In this document: positions 12,223 through 23,510 of the stretch, one piece after another
How positions within the stretch are numbered: position 1 is the stretch's first letter
Layout: every line of letters begins with the position of its first letter
Assembly: GCF_002575655.3 (NCBI RefSeq)
Contig: NC_053041.3
Span: 371,983,054 to 372,047,053 of the forward strand
Length of the DNA: 64,000 nucleotides
Direction of reading: 5' to 3'
From: Aegilops tauschii subsp. strangulata
Taxonomy: Eukaryota; Streptophyta; Magnoliopsida; Poales; Poaceae
Notes under the pieces: generated by a model
What the model was told of the DNA's origin: nothing
The model's input: only the letters and a program-made list of their open reading frames with translations
Database searches by the model: none
Made by a program: the position numbers and the translations under genes

Positions 12223-15200
12223 ATGTCCGCTGCTGAATCACTAGGTTCTCATCAACTTAACTCATTTGCAGCGTTCCTCAAAGAAAAGTTGCATACCTCG
12301 TCAGAACACTCAGTAGTTCAGAATCCTCAGCTGAAGAAAATGGCTGACGGCAAGAAACCTCGGAAGGGAGGGAAGAAACCTAAAGTCAACACTGCGTTTG
12401 AGATTCATGATGACATCTATGTAGGGTACTGCACTCCTCCTCGTGAAACGAAGAATGAGCGCAAAGTGCGCATTCAGAAGATAGAGAGGAGATGGGCCAA
12501 AGAATGAAGGGAATATCGCTATGTCACTCCAAAGTACATGAAGAAATTCGTTGTACACCCTCCATGCCCAAGACCTCCACTAGCACCCGGCCAAGTTGTT
12601 GATCCCTCTAGCATCAGAAGAGGTGAGGATTTCCCCAAGGAGTGGGCCAAGCGTCAAGCTAAGCTGGCTAAAATGGCAAAAGAGGCAGTGAAGAAATTCT
12701 ATGAAGATTCTGCTGCTGCCACTGCTGAGGCCTCTGCTAGCAAGCCTAAGAAGGCCATGCCCAAGAAGCCCGCGCACAAGCCAAGTGCCTCTGCTTCAAT
12801 GCCCTCATGGCCAAGCACCTTAGCAATGCCCTCACGGCCCAGTTCTGCAAAACCCTCACAGCAAATTCCTCATGCTACTCCAGCTCCTTCAAAGTCCTCA
12901 GCACCTGTGCATCTCGCCTCGTGTCAAAGGACCACAGGCAAGTCTATTGTCTCAGGAGCCTCTGCAAGTTCTTCAGCACCTCTACAATCCTCAACCGGCC
13001 CCACTCCGCTGAAGACCAAGGCCACTGCTGGACGAGGCACAAGACCAAGTCCCCACAAGAAGCAGGTTGCCTTTCAAGTACCGTTCAGTGACGACGAAGC
13101 TGATGATAAGGAACTTGCCGAAATCATCAGAGATAGACAGCAAAGGGCCGCTAGAGCCAAAGGAAGTGAAGTTCCTCTCCTGTTGGATCCTAAGATGATC
13201 CTTGAGTACATTGATCTCTGGCACAAGGACCCCAACACACCTGTGCCTGACTTCAAGCTCACTCACGCCAAAGTCACATGTTGACCGCCTTCATTGGCGA
13301 AGAAAAATGGAAGTTTGAGAAGGCCAGGCAGCTGAAGAAAGCTCAATACAAGAAAGAGAGCTTTCTGAAGAAGAACGTTGTCAACATGACAACTGATGAA
13401 CTTGTTGCTATACAGACTGAGATCAAAGGACTCGGTGATAAATTCAACGTCTACCGTATCGATTGGCTTGGAGCCAAAGTCAGATTTGTGAAATTGGCTG
13501 AGAAATTCACTTCAAATGTTGTTGCATCATCGCAACCTGAATCTCCTCTGGGTGAAGCATCTGCTTAGCCCACTGAAGAACATGCCAGCACTGCTGATGA
13601 AAATCAGGCTGCTGATGAAACTGCTAGTACGAGGCCTGATGAAGAAATTCCAGCCGCTGATGACATTGCCAGGGCAACCACTAGTGTTGCGCCTGAAGAA
13701 CCTGCCAGGCCAGCTGAAGCATCTGTCGCTGAGCCTGAAGAAACTGAACAAACCAGGCCAACTGCATCAGTTGTGCCTGAGGAAAATGAACAAATTTCCT
13801 CTGCTCCTTCTGCACCAACACCAAGTCCAGTTCTTCCTTCTGCATCAGAAGCAAAGAAAACCAAGGCTGCGGAGCGAGCAGCAGTGAAGAAAAGGAAAGC
13901 ATCAGCTTCATCAGATTCTTCAGCACCGAAGAAGATGAAGACTTTGAAAAGCTCTTTTGAGAATCCTATTGATGTTGTTCCTGTCTCCAGTATGCCATCA
14001 AAGGAACTCGTTCCCTTTGGTGAAGATTATTAGATCGCAAGAGGATCTGATGAAGACGTTCCTTCTGCTGCTTCTTCAGAGCAGTTGGACGAAGAAATTG
14101 AAGTGGATAATATCCCTTCAACCCCAGTCGTCTCATCGCTTATGCCTCAGTTCAAGCTGAAGAGGCAGGCATTGAAGAATTGAATGGAGAAGATGAAGAC
14201 GTGGACATTGGGAGCACCACTCCAATGATGAATGATGACTTTTGGGGAAGTCATCACCCCAACTCTCCCATGTTCACGCCACTGCAACAAATTCCACAGT
14301 CCCCAGTGCACACTGAAGTTCAAATGGGCACTGAAGTTCAAATGGGCTCTGAAGAACCTGAAGCCACTCCTTCTATTCCTGAAGAAATTCCAGCCACTAG
14401 TGTTGATGTTAATGTTGATGAAGAATTAAAGACCCAGGCTGCTACTGAAGCAGAAACTGAAATTCCTCAGCCTGTGGTTCTTGAGAATGTGATTCCTGAG
14501 GCTGTGATGACTTTGACTGATACTCCTCAGCCCAAGCCAAAGAATCCCTTCTCCGGGAAGTAGAAATTCAAGGCTAATGATTTCTTCCATGAGCATGTAT
14601 TCTTCACAGATTACAATCCTTATGACTCTGCTCGTCTACAAAGGAAGCATTTCTGGACAGCAAGCCAAGCCAACTTCTATTCTTCACAGCTTTTTGATAA
14701 GGACAAAGTCCTTGACCATGAGCATATTCCTCATGTGGACATGGAATCGCTGCCTTGCTTCACTCCAGTCCTCAGTGTTCTTCATGAAGCTGGGTTGCTC
14801 AACTTCGGCACCGACATTGTTGACTGGAATGAAGAACTAATTCTTTAGTTCTACATGATGATGCACATCACTCGCAATGCTGCAGATGTAAATTCTTGGG
14901 TGTTGGACTGGATGACCAAAAACACTCACTTCAAAGCACCGGCCTCTGAATTGCTTCATGCCCTGCCTGTCAGTCCTCCCCTTGAAGGTGCGTAGCTCAT
15001 CTACCATGAACCTGAGCTATCTGACCATTACATGCAAGTGTTGATGAAGCCGCTAAAGCCTGGTCAAGCCCCAAGGACCAAATTCCTCGTAAAGGAATTA
15101 TTGTATGTGCCACGGACTGTCTATCGCATTGTGACCAAGACATTGAGCCCATCAAAGGCCATGACTCGAATGAAGAAGAGGTCGTTGGCATCATGAAGAA

Positions 15201-15415
15201 TCTGCTTTTCAACATCATGCATGGCATTCCTGTCAACTACCATGATTTCTTCATGAGGACTCTGGCCAATGTTGCATTGTCCACTTTTGAATTGAAGCCT
15301 TACGCTCCCTGGATTATGTGATTCCTCATATCAAGGTCTTCAATCAATTACAAGGCTGACACACTCAACCATGGCAGCTACTTGCCCCCCACTACTGCAG
15401 GATGCTGCTAACGCG
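12223..15415 (+). pseudogene. Env-like extra ORF of the Maximus/SIRE-type element, first part
   Basis: It starts MSAAESLGSHQL at 12223 after the putative leader intron. A lysine-rich segment (GKKPRKGGKKPK) follows, then long Ala/Ser/Pro/Lys- and Glu-rich stretches, then a conserved globular part (FFHEHVFFTDYNPYDSARL near 14585, then VNSWVLDWM near 14890). SIRE-lineage elements carry such a sense-strand ORF after pol, often called env-like; its function is unknown. The copy is dead: stops at 12505, 13566, 14031, 14561, 14846 and 14993, and frame changes near 13270, 14135 and in the C-run at 15385. The last codons are cut by the DNA element inserted at 15416; the rest resumes at 25743. Confidence 0.75.
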
Positions 15416-15547
15416 ACACTACGATCAGAGACCCTTCGAGAAACTGTGTGTGATGCCATAATCACAAACGGTGCTGTATGAAAACCGTCAGAAACATGTA
15501 AAACATTTGCGATGATGGATGCATCAAACACGGTTCAGGTTTTAGTT

Positions 15548-15805
15548 GCGTGTGCGATGAAGGGCATACGGTTCGGTTCAATGAACTGTTTGCGATGAGG
15601 ACGAACAAAACAAATGGGCAGCCAGATGGAGGCGTGTGCGATACACAGCATACGGTTCACTCGGATGAACCGTTTGTGATTAGGCAACACAAAAGAAACG
15701 GTCAGCCAGATCAAAGGTGTGTGCGATGTACAGCATACGGTTCACTCGGATGAACTGTTTGTGATTAGGCAAGAGAACAGAAACGGTTCAATATAACAAG
15801 ATGTG
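15548..15805 (+). repeat. Three ~85-bp subterminal tandem units, left end
   Basis: Units start near 15549, 15633 and 15718 with GTGTGCGAT, followed by a GCATACGGTTC word, a TGAACCGTTTGTGAT-like word, and then an AAACGGTCAGCC-like word. This is probably a transposase-binding array of the 10.3-kb element. Confidence 0.7.
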
Positions 15806-15960
15806 TGTGATACGCGGCAAACAAGTCTGTAATTAGAAATGTGTGCGAAGACCGGTAATAACGCAGACGATTGCTTCTAATAAGACGTATGTGATATGCT
15901 CTGTCTACACAACATCTATTGGCCATTGTGGGACGGGCGGTCATCCGGATACGCCATAAG

Positions 15961-16092
15961 GGTGCGAAGAGGCATTCCTATCAGCAAGGACTAGCTGTTC
16001 CACCAGTAGCTCATGTAAGAAAACTATCAAGTTAAGTGTGCTCAGGCTGGAGCAGCCATCAGATGGGTGACTGCATGGGAAGTTGTGTCGAT
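15961..16092 (+). ncRNA. 5S-rRNA-derived segment with Pol III-type internal promoter boxes
   Basis: 16029-16047 reads AAGTTAAGTGTGCTCAGGC, close to the 5S rRNA A box, and 16061-16083 contains ATGGGTGAC and GGGAAGT at the right spacing for the C box. The upstream third matches only loosely. It is clearly related to plant 5S rRNA but is not a functional 5S gene. It could be a Cassandra-type TRIM LTR remnant, a 5S-derived SINE, or a captured pseudogene; I saw no LTR ends. A start about 50 bp before the A box would be near 15980. Confidence 0.65.
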
Positions 16093-16164
16093 GTTAAATT
16101 AGGTGATGGGATGGGTCATTTCGGTCAAATGACCGAAATGCCCCATTCCCTCAGCTAATTTAAC
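16093..16164 (+). repeat. 72-bp near-perfect palindrome able to form a long hairpin
   Basis: The arms begin GTTAAATTAG and end CTAATTTAAC. The centre is CATTTCGGTCA facing TGACCGAAATG. By hand alignment 31 of 35 positions pair, with a loop of about two bases. It directly follows the 5S-like segment and precedes T-runs at 16178-16183 and 16185-16192. Confidence 0.85.
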
Positions 16165-16177
16165 CTCGAGGTCCTTG

Positions 16178-16192
16178 TTTTTTATTTTTTTT
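16178..16192 (+). terminator. Oligo-T run, possible Pol III terminator
   Basis: Six T's, one A, then eight T's. From the predicted start near 15980 this is the first run of four or more T's on the sense strand. Function is inferred only from its position after the 5S-like boxes and the hairpin. Confidence 0.4.
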
Positions 16193-16574
16193 ATTTAACA
16201 CATGTTAAAGAAGGTCTACCGCATTACTTTTTGACAATGTGCGATACATGGCATACAGTTGATCCATCCGATCTATTTGTGATGGAATAGGCCATGTGTG
16301 TTGTGGGCAAACGCTTGCTAGTATTCAACCGTTTGGGATTGATGAATTCATCACCGACGGGATCCCTAGTGTGGTCCGTGTTCATCTGATCATCATCTAC
16401 TTCTTGTGCTAGCTCGATCCTAAGTTTCCATTAATTGATGGCGTTTTATGAACACGCCACCGTTTCCCGCCATTTCCTCACATGTTTCCCGCCACCCTGC
16501 TATATTGCGCATAGGGGGCGCGCGACGCACGGAGGCGACAAGCGCAGCCTGTAGCACATCCACCTTTTCCAAGC

Positions 16575-17334
16575 ATGCCAACCCACCAAAGCGCCGCCTC
16601 TGCCATCAAACTCGTCGACGAGGAAAATGAGCAGGCGCTACGGCCCGTCGAGGCCGAGGCGCTCCCCGGCAATGCGATGGACGACGATGTGATGCGTGTC
16701 ATCACCAGGGTTGAGCAGACCTGTGGCGCATGGCGCTTGAGCGCCGCGGATCAAGATAGGCATGTCAGCGCTGACAGGCTGCAGCTCGCCGCACAACATG
16801 ATCGATGGCGCGCCACAGAGCAAGCTAGGCACGTCCGTGCCGATAGGCTGCGGCTCGCCGCAGCGAGACCGTTGGAGCACCGCAGAGCGAGAGGCGCGTC
16901 GCGCCGCACAGCAAGAGCGGATCCATCGGCGCTTGCCTGTTGTCGACATGGCGTCGCACCTAGGTACACGTTCCGTCAGTACCCCCATTCCTCGCCAGGA
17001 GTGGGCAGAGGCCCTCAGCGCCGTACTTGCACCAGATGTCGGCCACGCCGTACTTGCATCGGACGCCCTCCGCGCCATTCGCATGGGTGCTGCCGTTCGC
17101 CTTGTCCGCGGCCCGCTGGATGCCAACGCGCTGGTCTGTAGGCTCGATTGCCTCCTTGGCCCAAGTGTCCACCTAGGCGCAGTAGAGGAACATGGCCGTC
17201 GCATCCTCGAGCTGGTGATCTCCGATGAAATAGCCAACTTGGAGGTCGAGATCGCGCTCCAGATGTACCGCGAGCGTGTCGACCGCTTGGACGAACGCCT
17301 GCACGAGTTCAAGCAGAGCCAAGAGCTACCCTAG
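16575..17334 (+). pseudogene. Transposon-borne gene, unknown helical Arg/Ala-rich protein, one frameshift
   Basis: The start is MPTHQSAASAIKLV at 16575; a TATATT box lies at 16501. The first ~97 codons end in a twofold repeat of ADRL-LAA--DRWR-type units. Near 16865 the frame must move by one base to continue: the repeat carries on as RDRWSTAEREARRAAQQERI in the second frame and runs to a stop at 17332. The C-terminal part holds a domain with LVRGPLDANALVCRLDCLL and a helix DEIANLEVEIALQMYRERVD. Total length would be about 252 residues. I do not recognise the family and see no catalytic motif. GC content and codon use are much higher than in the surrounding element, which suggests capture of host sequence or a separate cargo gene. 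It converges on the gene at 17723. Confidence 0.55.
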
Positions 17335-17722
17335 GCAAGGGCTGCTGGTCATGGTCTCATGGACGCGTTTTATTTTGAAAAGTTGTTTCGACGTGGATAG
17401 CTTTGTATTCACAGCAATCGTAGTATTGCTCTGTTTATTGCTCTGTTTCAATGTGTGTACTCTATTTTCCATTCTTATATGTTATGTTTCAATGTGTGTA
17501 TATATGCTTTCCATTCTGTATATGTGGATGATAACAGCTAGATTCAAATTAGTATACAAAAACAGATAGAAAATGGAATTCATAATATATATATATTAAT
17601 TGTTCATTAGATCATCACAGAAAATATATATATATATATATGTATAAAATATCATCACATATACATGATGATACTTAACTACTAGGTACAATGCATAAAA
17701 TTGAAAACGAACAGTACTAAAA

Positions 17723-18331
17723 CTAATAATCCCTCCTGGGGCCAGTATTCCGGCAGCCCCTCGCCAGCAGCTCCCTGGTGCGCGGCGTCTTCCCAGTGCG
17801 GAGGCAGTACTCCGACTCCTCCGCCTCGAAGCGCTTGACGTACCGATCTGCCTCTTGCTGGCGGACGCGCGCGGCCGATCTTGCCATTTCGTTGGGCGCC
17901 CACCGAAGCTCCTCGTCGGTGGCACGCTGGAGCTTATCGGCCCACCTCCACGCAGAGACGAGGCGCCCAGCGCCTATGACATTCCTCGCGAAGTACCCGT
18001 CTTCGTACACCTCCTCGGCACGACGACGCGCCCGCCCGCAAAGCTCTGCCGCCTCCTTTTTCCAGGCGGCATCACGGGCTTCACAGGCCGCCTGGTACCT
18101 GGCTTCCTCCTCCGCCATCTCCTTCTTGAATGCCACTTGCCTGGCTTTCTCAGCCGGCGGCAGCGACTTCCACAGACAAAGATTGTACTGGCCCCAAAAC
18201 CAATCCAAAGTTGGGGGGTCCGGCACAACCTCGTCAGGCGGCGCGTAGGGGTCCTCGTCGCTACTAATCGAGTGAGCGTCCTCGGGGGGCGGCGACTCCT
18301 CGTCGGCGCGTGGGCAGACCGGCGACGCCAT
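17723..18331 (-). CDS. Transposon-borne gene, acidic helical protein of 202 residues
   Basis: The frame is intact from MASPVCPRADEESPP at 18331 to the stop at 17723. An in-frame upstream ATG exists, but this start follows a minus-strand TATA-like GATAAATACTACC at 18411-18423 and a GA-rich leader, so I prefer it. The N-terminal 45 residues are acidic and Pro-rich (SSDEDPYAPPDE); then comes LDWFWGQYNLCLWKSLPP, then a long Ala/Glu/Lys/Arg-rich helix that is probably a coiled coil, and a basic tail RNTGPRRDY. No enzyme motif is visible and I do not recognise the family. It shares the high GC and charged helical style of the genes at 16575 and 22199 in the same element, so the three may be related cargo. 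It could alternatively be a decayed captured gene. Confidence 0.55.
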   Translation of the reverse strand: MASPVCPRADEESPPPEDAHSISSDEDPYAPPDEVVPDPPTLDWFWGQYNLCLWKSLPPAEKARQVAFKKEMAEEEARYQAACEARDAAWKKEAAELCGRARRRAEEVYEDGYFARNVIGAGRLVSAWRWADKLQRATDEELRWAPNEMARSAARVRQQEADRYVKRFEAEESEYCLRTGKTPRTRELLARGCRNTGPRRDY

Positions 18332-18410
18332 GGCAGAGATTTGAGAGAGAGAGAGAGGGCGAGCGAGGGGAGGATGTAGATGAGAATTCAGGCGGGACGA
18401 CGTGAGCAAG

Positions 18411-18423
18411 GTAGTATTTATCG
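18411..18423 (-). promoter_or_regulatory. TATA-like box of the gene at 17723-18331
   Basis: The minus strand reads GATAAATACTACC about 80 bases upstream of the chosen ATG. Its position is suitable for a plant core promoter. Confidence 0.4.
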
Positions 18424-18712
18424 GCGGCCGGAATCTAGATCGACGGGGACAGTACACACGCCGGTCGCCGGAATTTACGAGTACTGTAGTTTGAATTACA
18501 CACAATTCCCGCAGCAAATCTGTGTGTGAATATAATAGCTGACGGTTTCCAATACAGAACCGTGTATGATTAATGATCCCCGCCAATCACCTACCAAACC
18601 TCGAGCCGCGAGATAGAGTGCCAATCGTGTGGAGGCCGGTTGTCTTGCCAGATCTTCACATTTTCTTTTTTGAACACCAAATACTTACATCGTCGGATGA
18701 TTTTTTAACTCC

Positions 18713-21700
18713 CACACAAGTACACAAAAATATGATTTTTCAAACTGTTTTGGTTAGGCATTGCATGTAGATGTAGTTCAAATTTTAATTACGGTCATTA
18801 AATGGTTAGAAAATCACTTAAATGTCTTTAAAAGGTCAAATGACCCCTGAAAATTTCCAATTTTTACATGACAATTGTATTAGTGCATGTTAAACATAGG
18901 AAAAAATTTGAAGGCCGTAAGAGGAAGTTATCTCCCGTCCATTAGCAAACATGCATTTTTCCTTCTCGGAACCACTAACCTTCTAGTGAGTTGCTCCGGT
19001 TTGTGAGGGGTGTGTGTCCAAACTTTCGTCAAACAGGCCCATTTTTTTTCACCACATCATCTTGGTGGCGTGACATTAAATCAAGCAAGGTTTCATGTCT
19101 TTCTGATCATTTTTTAGTTTTTTGGAATTAAAATGCCATGGCATGCACTCCATGCATTTGCCCATGCCTTGACACCAATATGTTTGAAAATTCATTCGAA
19201 TTTACTGCACATGGAATTAACTCGCAGACAAGTACACAAAAATATGATTTTTCAAACCGTTTTGGTTAGGCGTTGCATGTAGATGTAGTTCAAATTTGAA
19301 TTACGGTCATTAAATGGTTAGAAAATCACTTAAATGTCTTTGAAAGGTCAAATGACCCCTAGAATTTTCCAAAATTTCACATTACAGTTGTAGTAGTGCA
19401 CGTTAGACGTTGAAAAAATTTCAAGGCCGTAAGAGGAAGCTATCTCCCGTTCATCATCAAACATGCATTGTTCCCTCTCGGAACCACGAACCTTCTAGCG
19501 AGTTGCTCCGGTTTGTGAGGGGTGTGTGTCCAAACTTTTGTCAAACATGCCAATTTTTGTACCACATCATCTTGGTGGCATGACATTAAATCTAGCAAGA
19601 TTTCATGTTTTTCTGATCATTTTTTAACTTTTTGGAATTAAAATGCCATGGCATGCACTCCGTGCATGTGCCCATGCCTTGACACCAATATGTTTGAAAA
19701 TTCCTTCGAATTTACTGCACATGGAATTAACTCGCACACAAGTACATAAAAATATGATTTTTTAAACCGTTATGGTTAGGCGTTGCATGTACATGTAGTT
19801 CAAATTTGAATTACGGTCATTAAATGGTTATAAAATCACTTAAATGTCTTTAAAAGGTCAAATGACCCCTGAAATTTATCAAATTTTCACATGATAGTTG
19901 TATTAGTGCACGTTAAACGTAGGAAAAAAATTGAAGGCCGTAAGAGGAAGCTATCTCCCGTTCGTCATCAAACATGCACTGTTCCCTCTCGGAACCACGA
20001 ACCTTCTAGCGAGTTGCTCCGGTTTGTGAGGGGTGCGAGTCCAAACGTTCGTCAAACATGCCAATTTCTTTACCACATCATCTTGGTGGCATGACATTAC
20101 ATCAACCAAGGTTTCATGTGTTTCTCATCACTTTTCTATTTTTTGAATTAAAATGCCATGTCACTCCATGCATACGTATGCATATGTCCATGTCGTGAGA
20201 CCAATATGTTTGAAAATTCCTTCTAATTTACTTAACATTGAATTAACTCTCACACAAGTACACATATATGATTTTCAAAACGTTTTGGTTAGGCGTTGCA
20301 TGTAGATGTAGTTCAAATTTGAATTAATACGGTCATTAAATGGTGAGAAAATCACTTAAATGTCTTTAAAAGGTCAAATGACCCCTAGAATTTTCCAAAA
20401 TTTCACATTACAGTCGTAGTAGTGCATGTTAGACGTACAAAAAATTTGAAGGCCGTAAGAGGAAGCTATCTCCCGTCCGTCATCAAACATGCATTGTTCC
20501 CTCTCGGAACCACGAACCTTCTAGCGAGTTGCTCCGGTTTGTGAGGGGTGTGTGTCCAAACGTTTGTCAAACATGCCAATTTCTTTACCACATCATCTTG
20601 GTGGCATGACATTACATCAACCAAGGTTTCATGTGTTTCTCATCATTTTTCTATTTTTTGAATTAAAATGCCATGTCACTCCATGCATACGTATGCATGT
20701 GTCAATGTTGTGAGACCAATATGTTTGAAAATTCCTTCTAATTTACTGCACATGGAATTAATTCGCACACAAGTACACATATACGATTTTTCAAAACGTT
20801 TTGGTTAGGCGTTGCATGTAGATGTAGTTCAAATTTGAATTATGGTCATTAAATGGTTAAAATGTCACTTAAATGTCTTTAAAAGGTCAAATGACCCCTA
20901 GAATTTTCCAAAATTTCACACTACAGTTGTAGTAGTGCATGTTAGACGTAGAAAAAATTTGAAGGCTGTAAGAGGAAGCTATCTCCGTTCGTCATCAAAC
21001 ATGCATTATTCCCTCTCGGAACCACGAACATTCTAGCGAGTTGCTCTGTTTTGTGAGGGGTGTGTGTCCAAACTTTCGTCAAACATGCCAATTTCTTTAC
21101 CACATCATCTTGGTGGCATGACATTACATCAACCAAGGTTTCATGTGTTTCTGATTTTTTTGGAATTAAAATGCCATGCCACTCCATGCATATGTATTCA
21201 TGCATATGTGTCCATGTCGTGATACAAATATGTTTGAAAATTCCTTCTAGTTTACTGGACATGGAATTAACTCGCACACAAGTACACAAATATGATTTTT
21301 CAAACCGTTTCGGTTACGCGTTGCATGTAGATGTAGTTCAAATTTGAATTACGGTCATTAAATGTCTAGAAAATCACTTAAATGTCTTTAAAAGGTCAAA
21401 TGACCCCTAGAATTTTCAAAAATTTCACATTACAGTTGTAGTAGTGCACGTTAGACGTAGAAAAAAATTTGAAGGCTGTAAGAGGAAGCTATCTCCCGTT
21501 CGTCATCAAACATGCATTGTTCCCTCTCGGAACCACGAGCCTTCTAGTGAGTTGCTCCGGTTTGTGAGGGGTGTGTGTCCAAACTTTGGTCAAACATGCC
21601 AATTTTTTACCACATCATCTTGGTGGCATGACATTACATCAACCAAGGTTTCATGTGTTTCTGATTTTTTTAAATTATTTGGAATTAAAATGCCATGTCA

Positions 21701-21960
21701 CTCCATGCTTAATTGTGCCATAGCTGTTAGACCAATATGTTTGAAAATTCCTTCCAATTTACTGCACATGGAATTAAATCGCACACAAGTACACGAAATA
21801 TGAGTTTTCAAACTGTTATGGTTAGCTGTTGCATATACATGTAGTTCAAATTTCAATTACGGTCATTAAATGGCTAGAAAATCACTTAAATGTCTTAGAA
21901 GGTCAAATGACCTCTAAAATTTTCCAAAATTTGACATGAAAATTGTATTAGTACTACAAA
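18713..21960 (+). repeat. Tandem array of ~512-bp units, six full and one partial
   Basis: The landmark CAAGTACA recurs at 18717, 19229, 19739, 20255, 20770, 21279 and 21786, giving units of 507-516 bp. Each unit has the same order: TTACGGTCATTAAATGG, then AAAGGTCAAATGACC, then GAAGGCCGTAAGAGGAAG, then CTCTCGGAACCAC, then CACCACATCATCTTGG or ACCACATCATCTTGG, then TTGGAATTAAAATGCCATG or its shortened form. The last copy stops after ~175 bp. No unit holds a long reading frame. Identity between copies looks high, with small indels near the GCATGCACTCC segment. It lies between the two cargo-gene pairs of the 10.3-kb element. Confidence 0.92.
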
Positions 21961-22092
21961 ATTTCTTGTTCATTTAAAACACCATCCGTTGGCACTTTAT
22001 TCCAAATACGTCTTTCACAGCTAATAAAAAATATCTACAACATCACACACACTTGTTTTCTAGGAACCGTTTGCGATGAAAATATCTAGGTC

Positions 22093-22100
22093 TATTTAAG
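22093..22100 (+). promoter_or_regulatory. TATA-like box of the gene at 22199
   Basis: TATTTAAG within GTCTATTTAAGTCTCCC, about 100 bases before the ATG and followed by a CT-rich leader. Confidence 0.4.
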
Positions 22101-22198
22101 TCTCCCTCCTTAAGCTTCGCTGGCTCGTCTCCTCTAGTGCCGGCAACCCCCGAATCCACGAATCCCGATCCCCATTCCCGCACCCCCTTCTTGCAAAG

Positions 22199-22878
22199 AT
22201 GAGGCCGTGGAAACGCTTCGTGAAGGCCCGTACGATGGCCGCGTCTCCCCCAAGCGCCACCGCCTGCGCCGAGAGCGTGGCCGCCTACGCCGAGAGTGCC
22301 GCTGCATCCGCATTGAGCGCGGCCGCTTCCGCCGAGAGGGCGTATGCGGCAGCCGACAGAGCAGCTGCATCAGCCGAGACGGCTGCAGCTGCTGCTGTGA
22401 CGGCGGCTGCAAACGCCGATAGCGCTCGAGCTGCCGTCCGTGCCGCTGATGTCGCCCTGGCCCGGGTCGAGGCCATCCACGCCAAGATCGAGGATGCACA
22501 CGCCAAGATATTCCAGGTCACCTTGGACTCCAGCATGCAACCCACGTCTGAAAAGGTGGCGGTGGCCATGGAGCACGTGCTTCCTCGTGAGGTCACCGAG
22601 CGGGAGCTGGAGATGCAGGAGGCGGCGGAGATCGAGGAGCGCTGGGAGGAGGAGTTGCGCGTGGCTGAGGTCTAGAGAAGATTCTGTCCGTCAAGGAATC
22701 GGCGATGGAGTACCAACGTGAGCTTTGGCGCAGCCACTACTACGAGTACTACAACCTTGAGGGCGGCACCGAGGACGAGGACGCGGTCGACTTCAGCAGG
22801 GGGGACGCAGAGTCCACCAACGTCGGCATGTCGCCAGGACAAGTCATCGACGTCTCATCTCACACCGGCGATGCATAG
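22199..22878 (+). pseudogene. Transposon-borne gene, Ala-rich coiled-coil protein, one frameshift near its 3' end
   Basis: It starts MRPWKRFVKARTMAAS at 22199. Residues ~20-85 are a striking alanine-rich helix with repeated AESAAASA / ADRAAASAE-like units, followed by a charged helix (AIHAKIEDAHAKI) and an acidic ELEMQEAAEIEERWEEE stretch, so a long coiled coil is likely. The first frame stops at 22673. In a shifted frame from about 22678 coding continues as KILSVKESAMEYQRELW and then an acidic tail to the TAG at 22876, about 66 further codons. I read this as one gene with a recent frameshift, although the first 158 codons could be complete by themselves. There is no catalytic motif and I do not recognise the family. 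Base use resembles the genes at 16575 and 17723. Confidence 0.55.
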
Positions 22879-23510
22879 GTCGGCGCGGCGGCGGATTTTT
22901 AATTATGCGTACTTAGGCTTTATTTTTAATGCTGGTCTTTTGTTAGAGCAATGTTTAGGTCAACCTGCTCTGTGTAATTACTAAAATTGCTCGATTCAGT
23001 AAGTGTGGTCTGTCTGCTGTACGCTCTTTTGTGTGCCCAAATTAGCAAGCGATGTTAAATTATGCAATGACGTACCCGGGGAAATTTCCACCAAAATTTG
23101 AATTATCAAACTCATCCCATGCACGTAAAGCAGAAGAATCATTTGCGATGCACACAATCGTTCAAAGTGAATGGTCCGGCGGCACCGCGCACGTTCAAAG
23201 TGAATGTGCCCATGCCTTGAGACCAAAATTTGAATTATCAAACTCATCCCATGCGCGTAAAACAGAATAATTGTTTGCGATCCACACAATCGTTCAAAGT
23301 GAATGGTCCGGCGGCACCGCGCGCAAAGTTTCCCTCCACATTTCCAAAATTTTGGCCTACCGCCAAAATATCTACCCCCGCCCCCTTCCCCACCCCCTTT
23401 TCTCCCCGACCACAAGTCACATTTCCCTTGTTTCCTCCTTACTTCCTTCCTTGCTAAGCTATAGCCGCTTCCTCGCTCTCACCGTCTCGCATCCTACCGC
23501 CGGGGTCGCC

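Noticed and set aside
15961..16092. Functional 5S rRNA gene
   Set aside because: Only the A- and C-box parts match well and the first third is too diverged. The single copy lies in a transposon, outside any 5S array.
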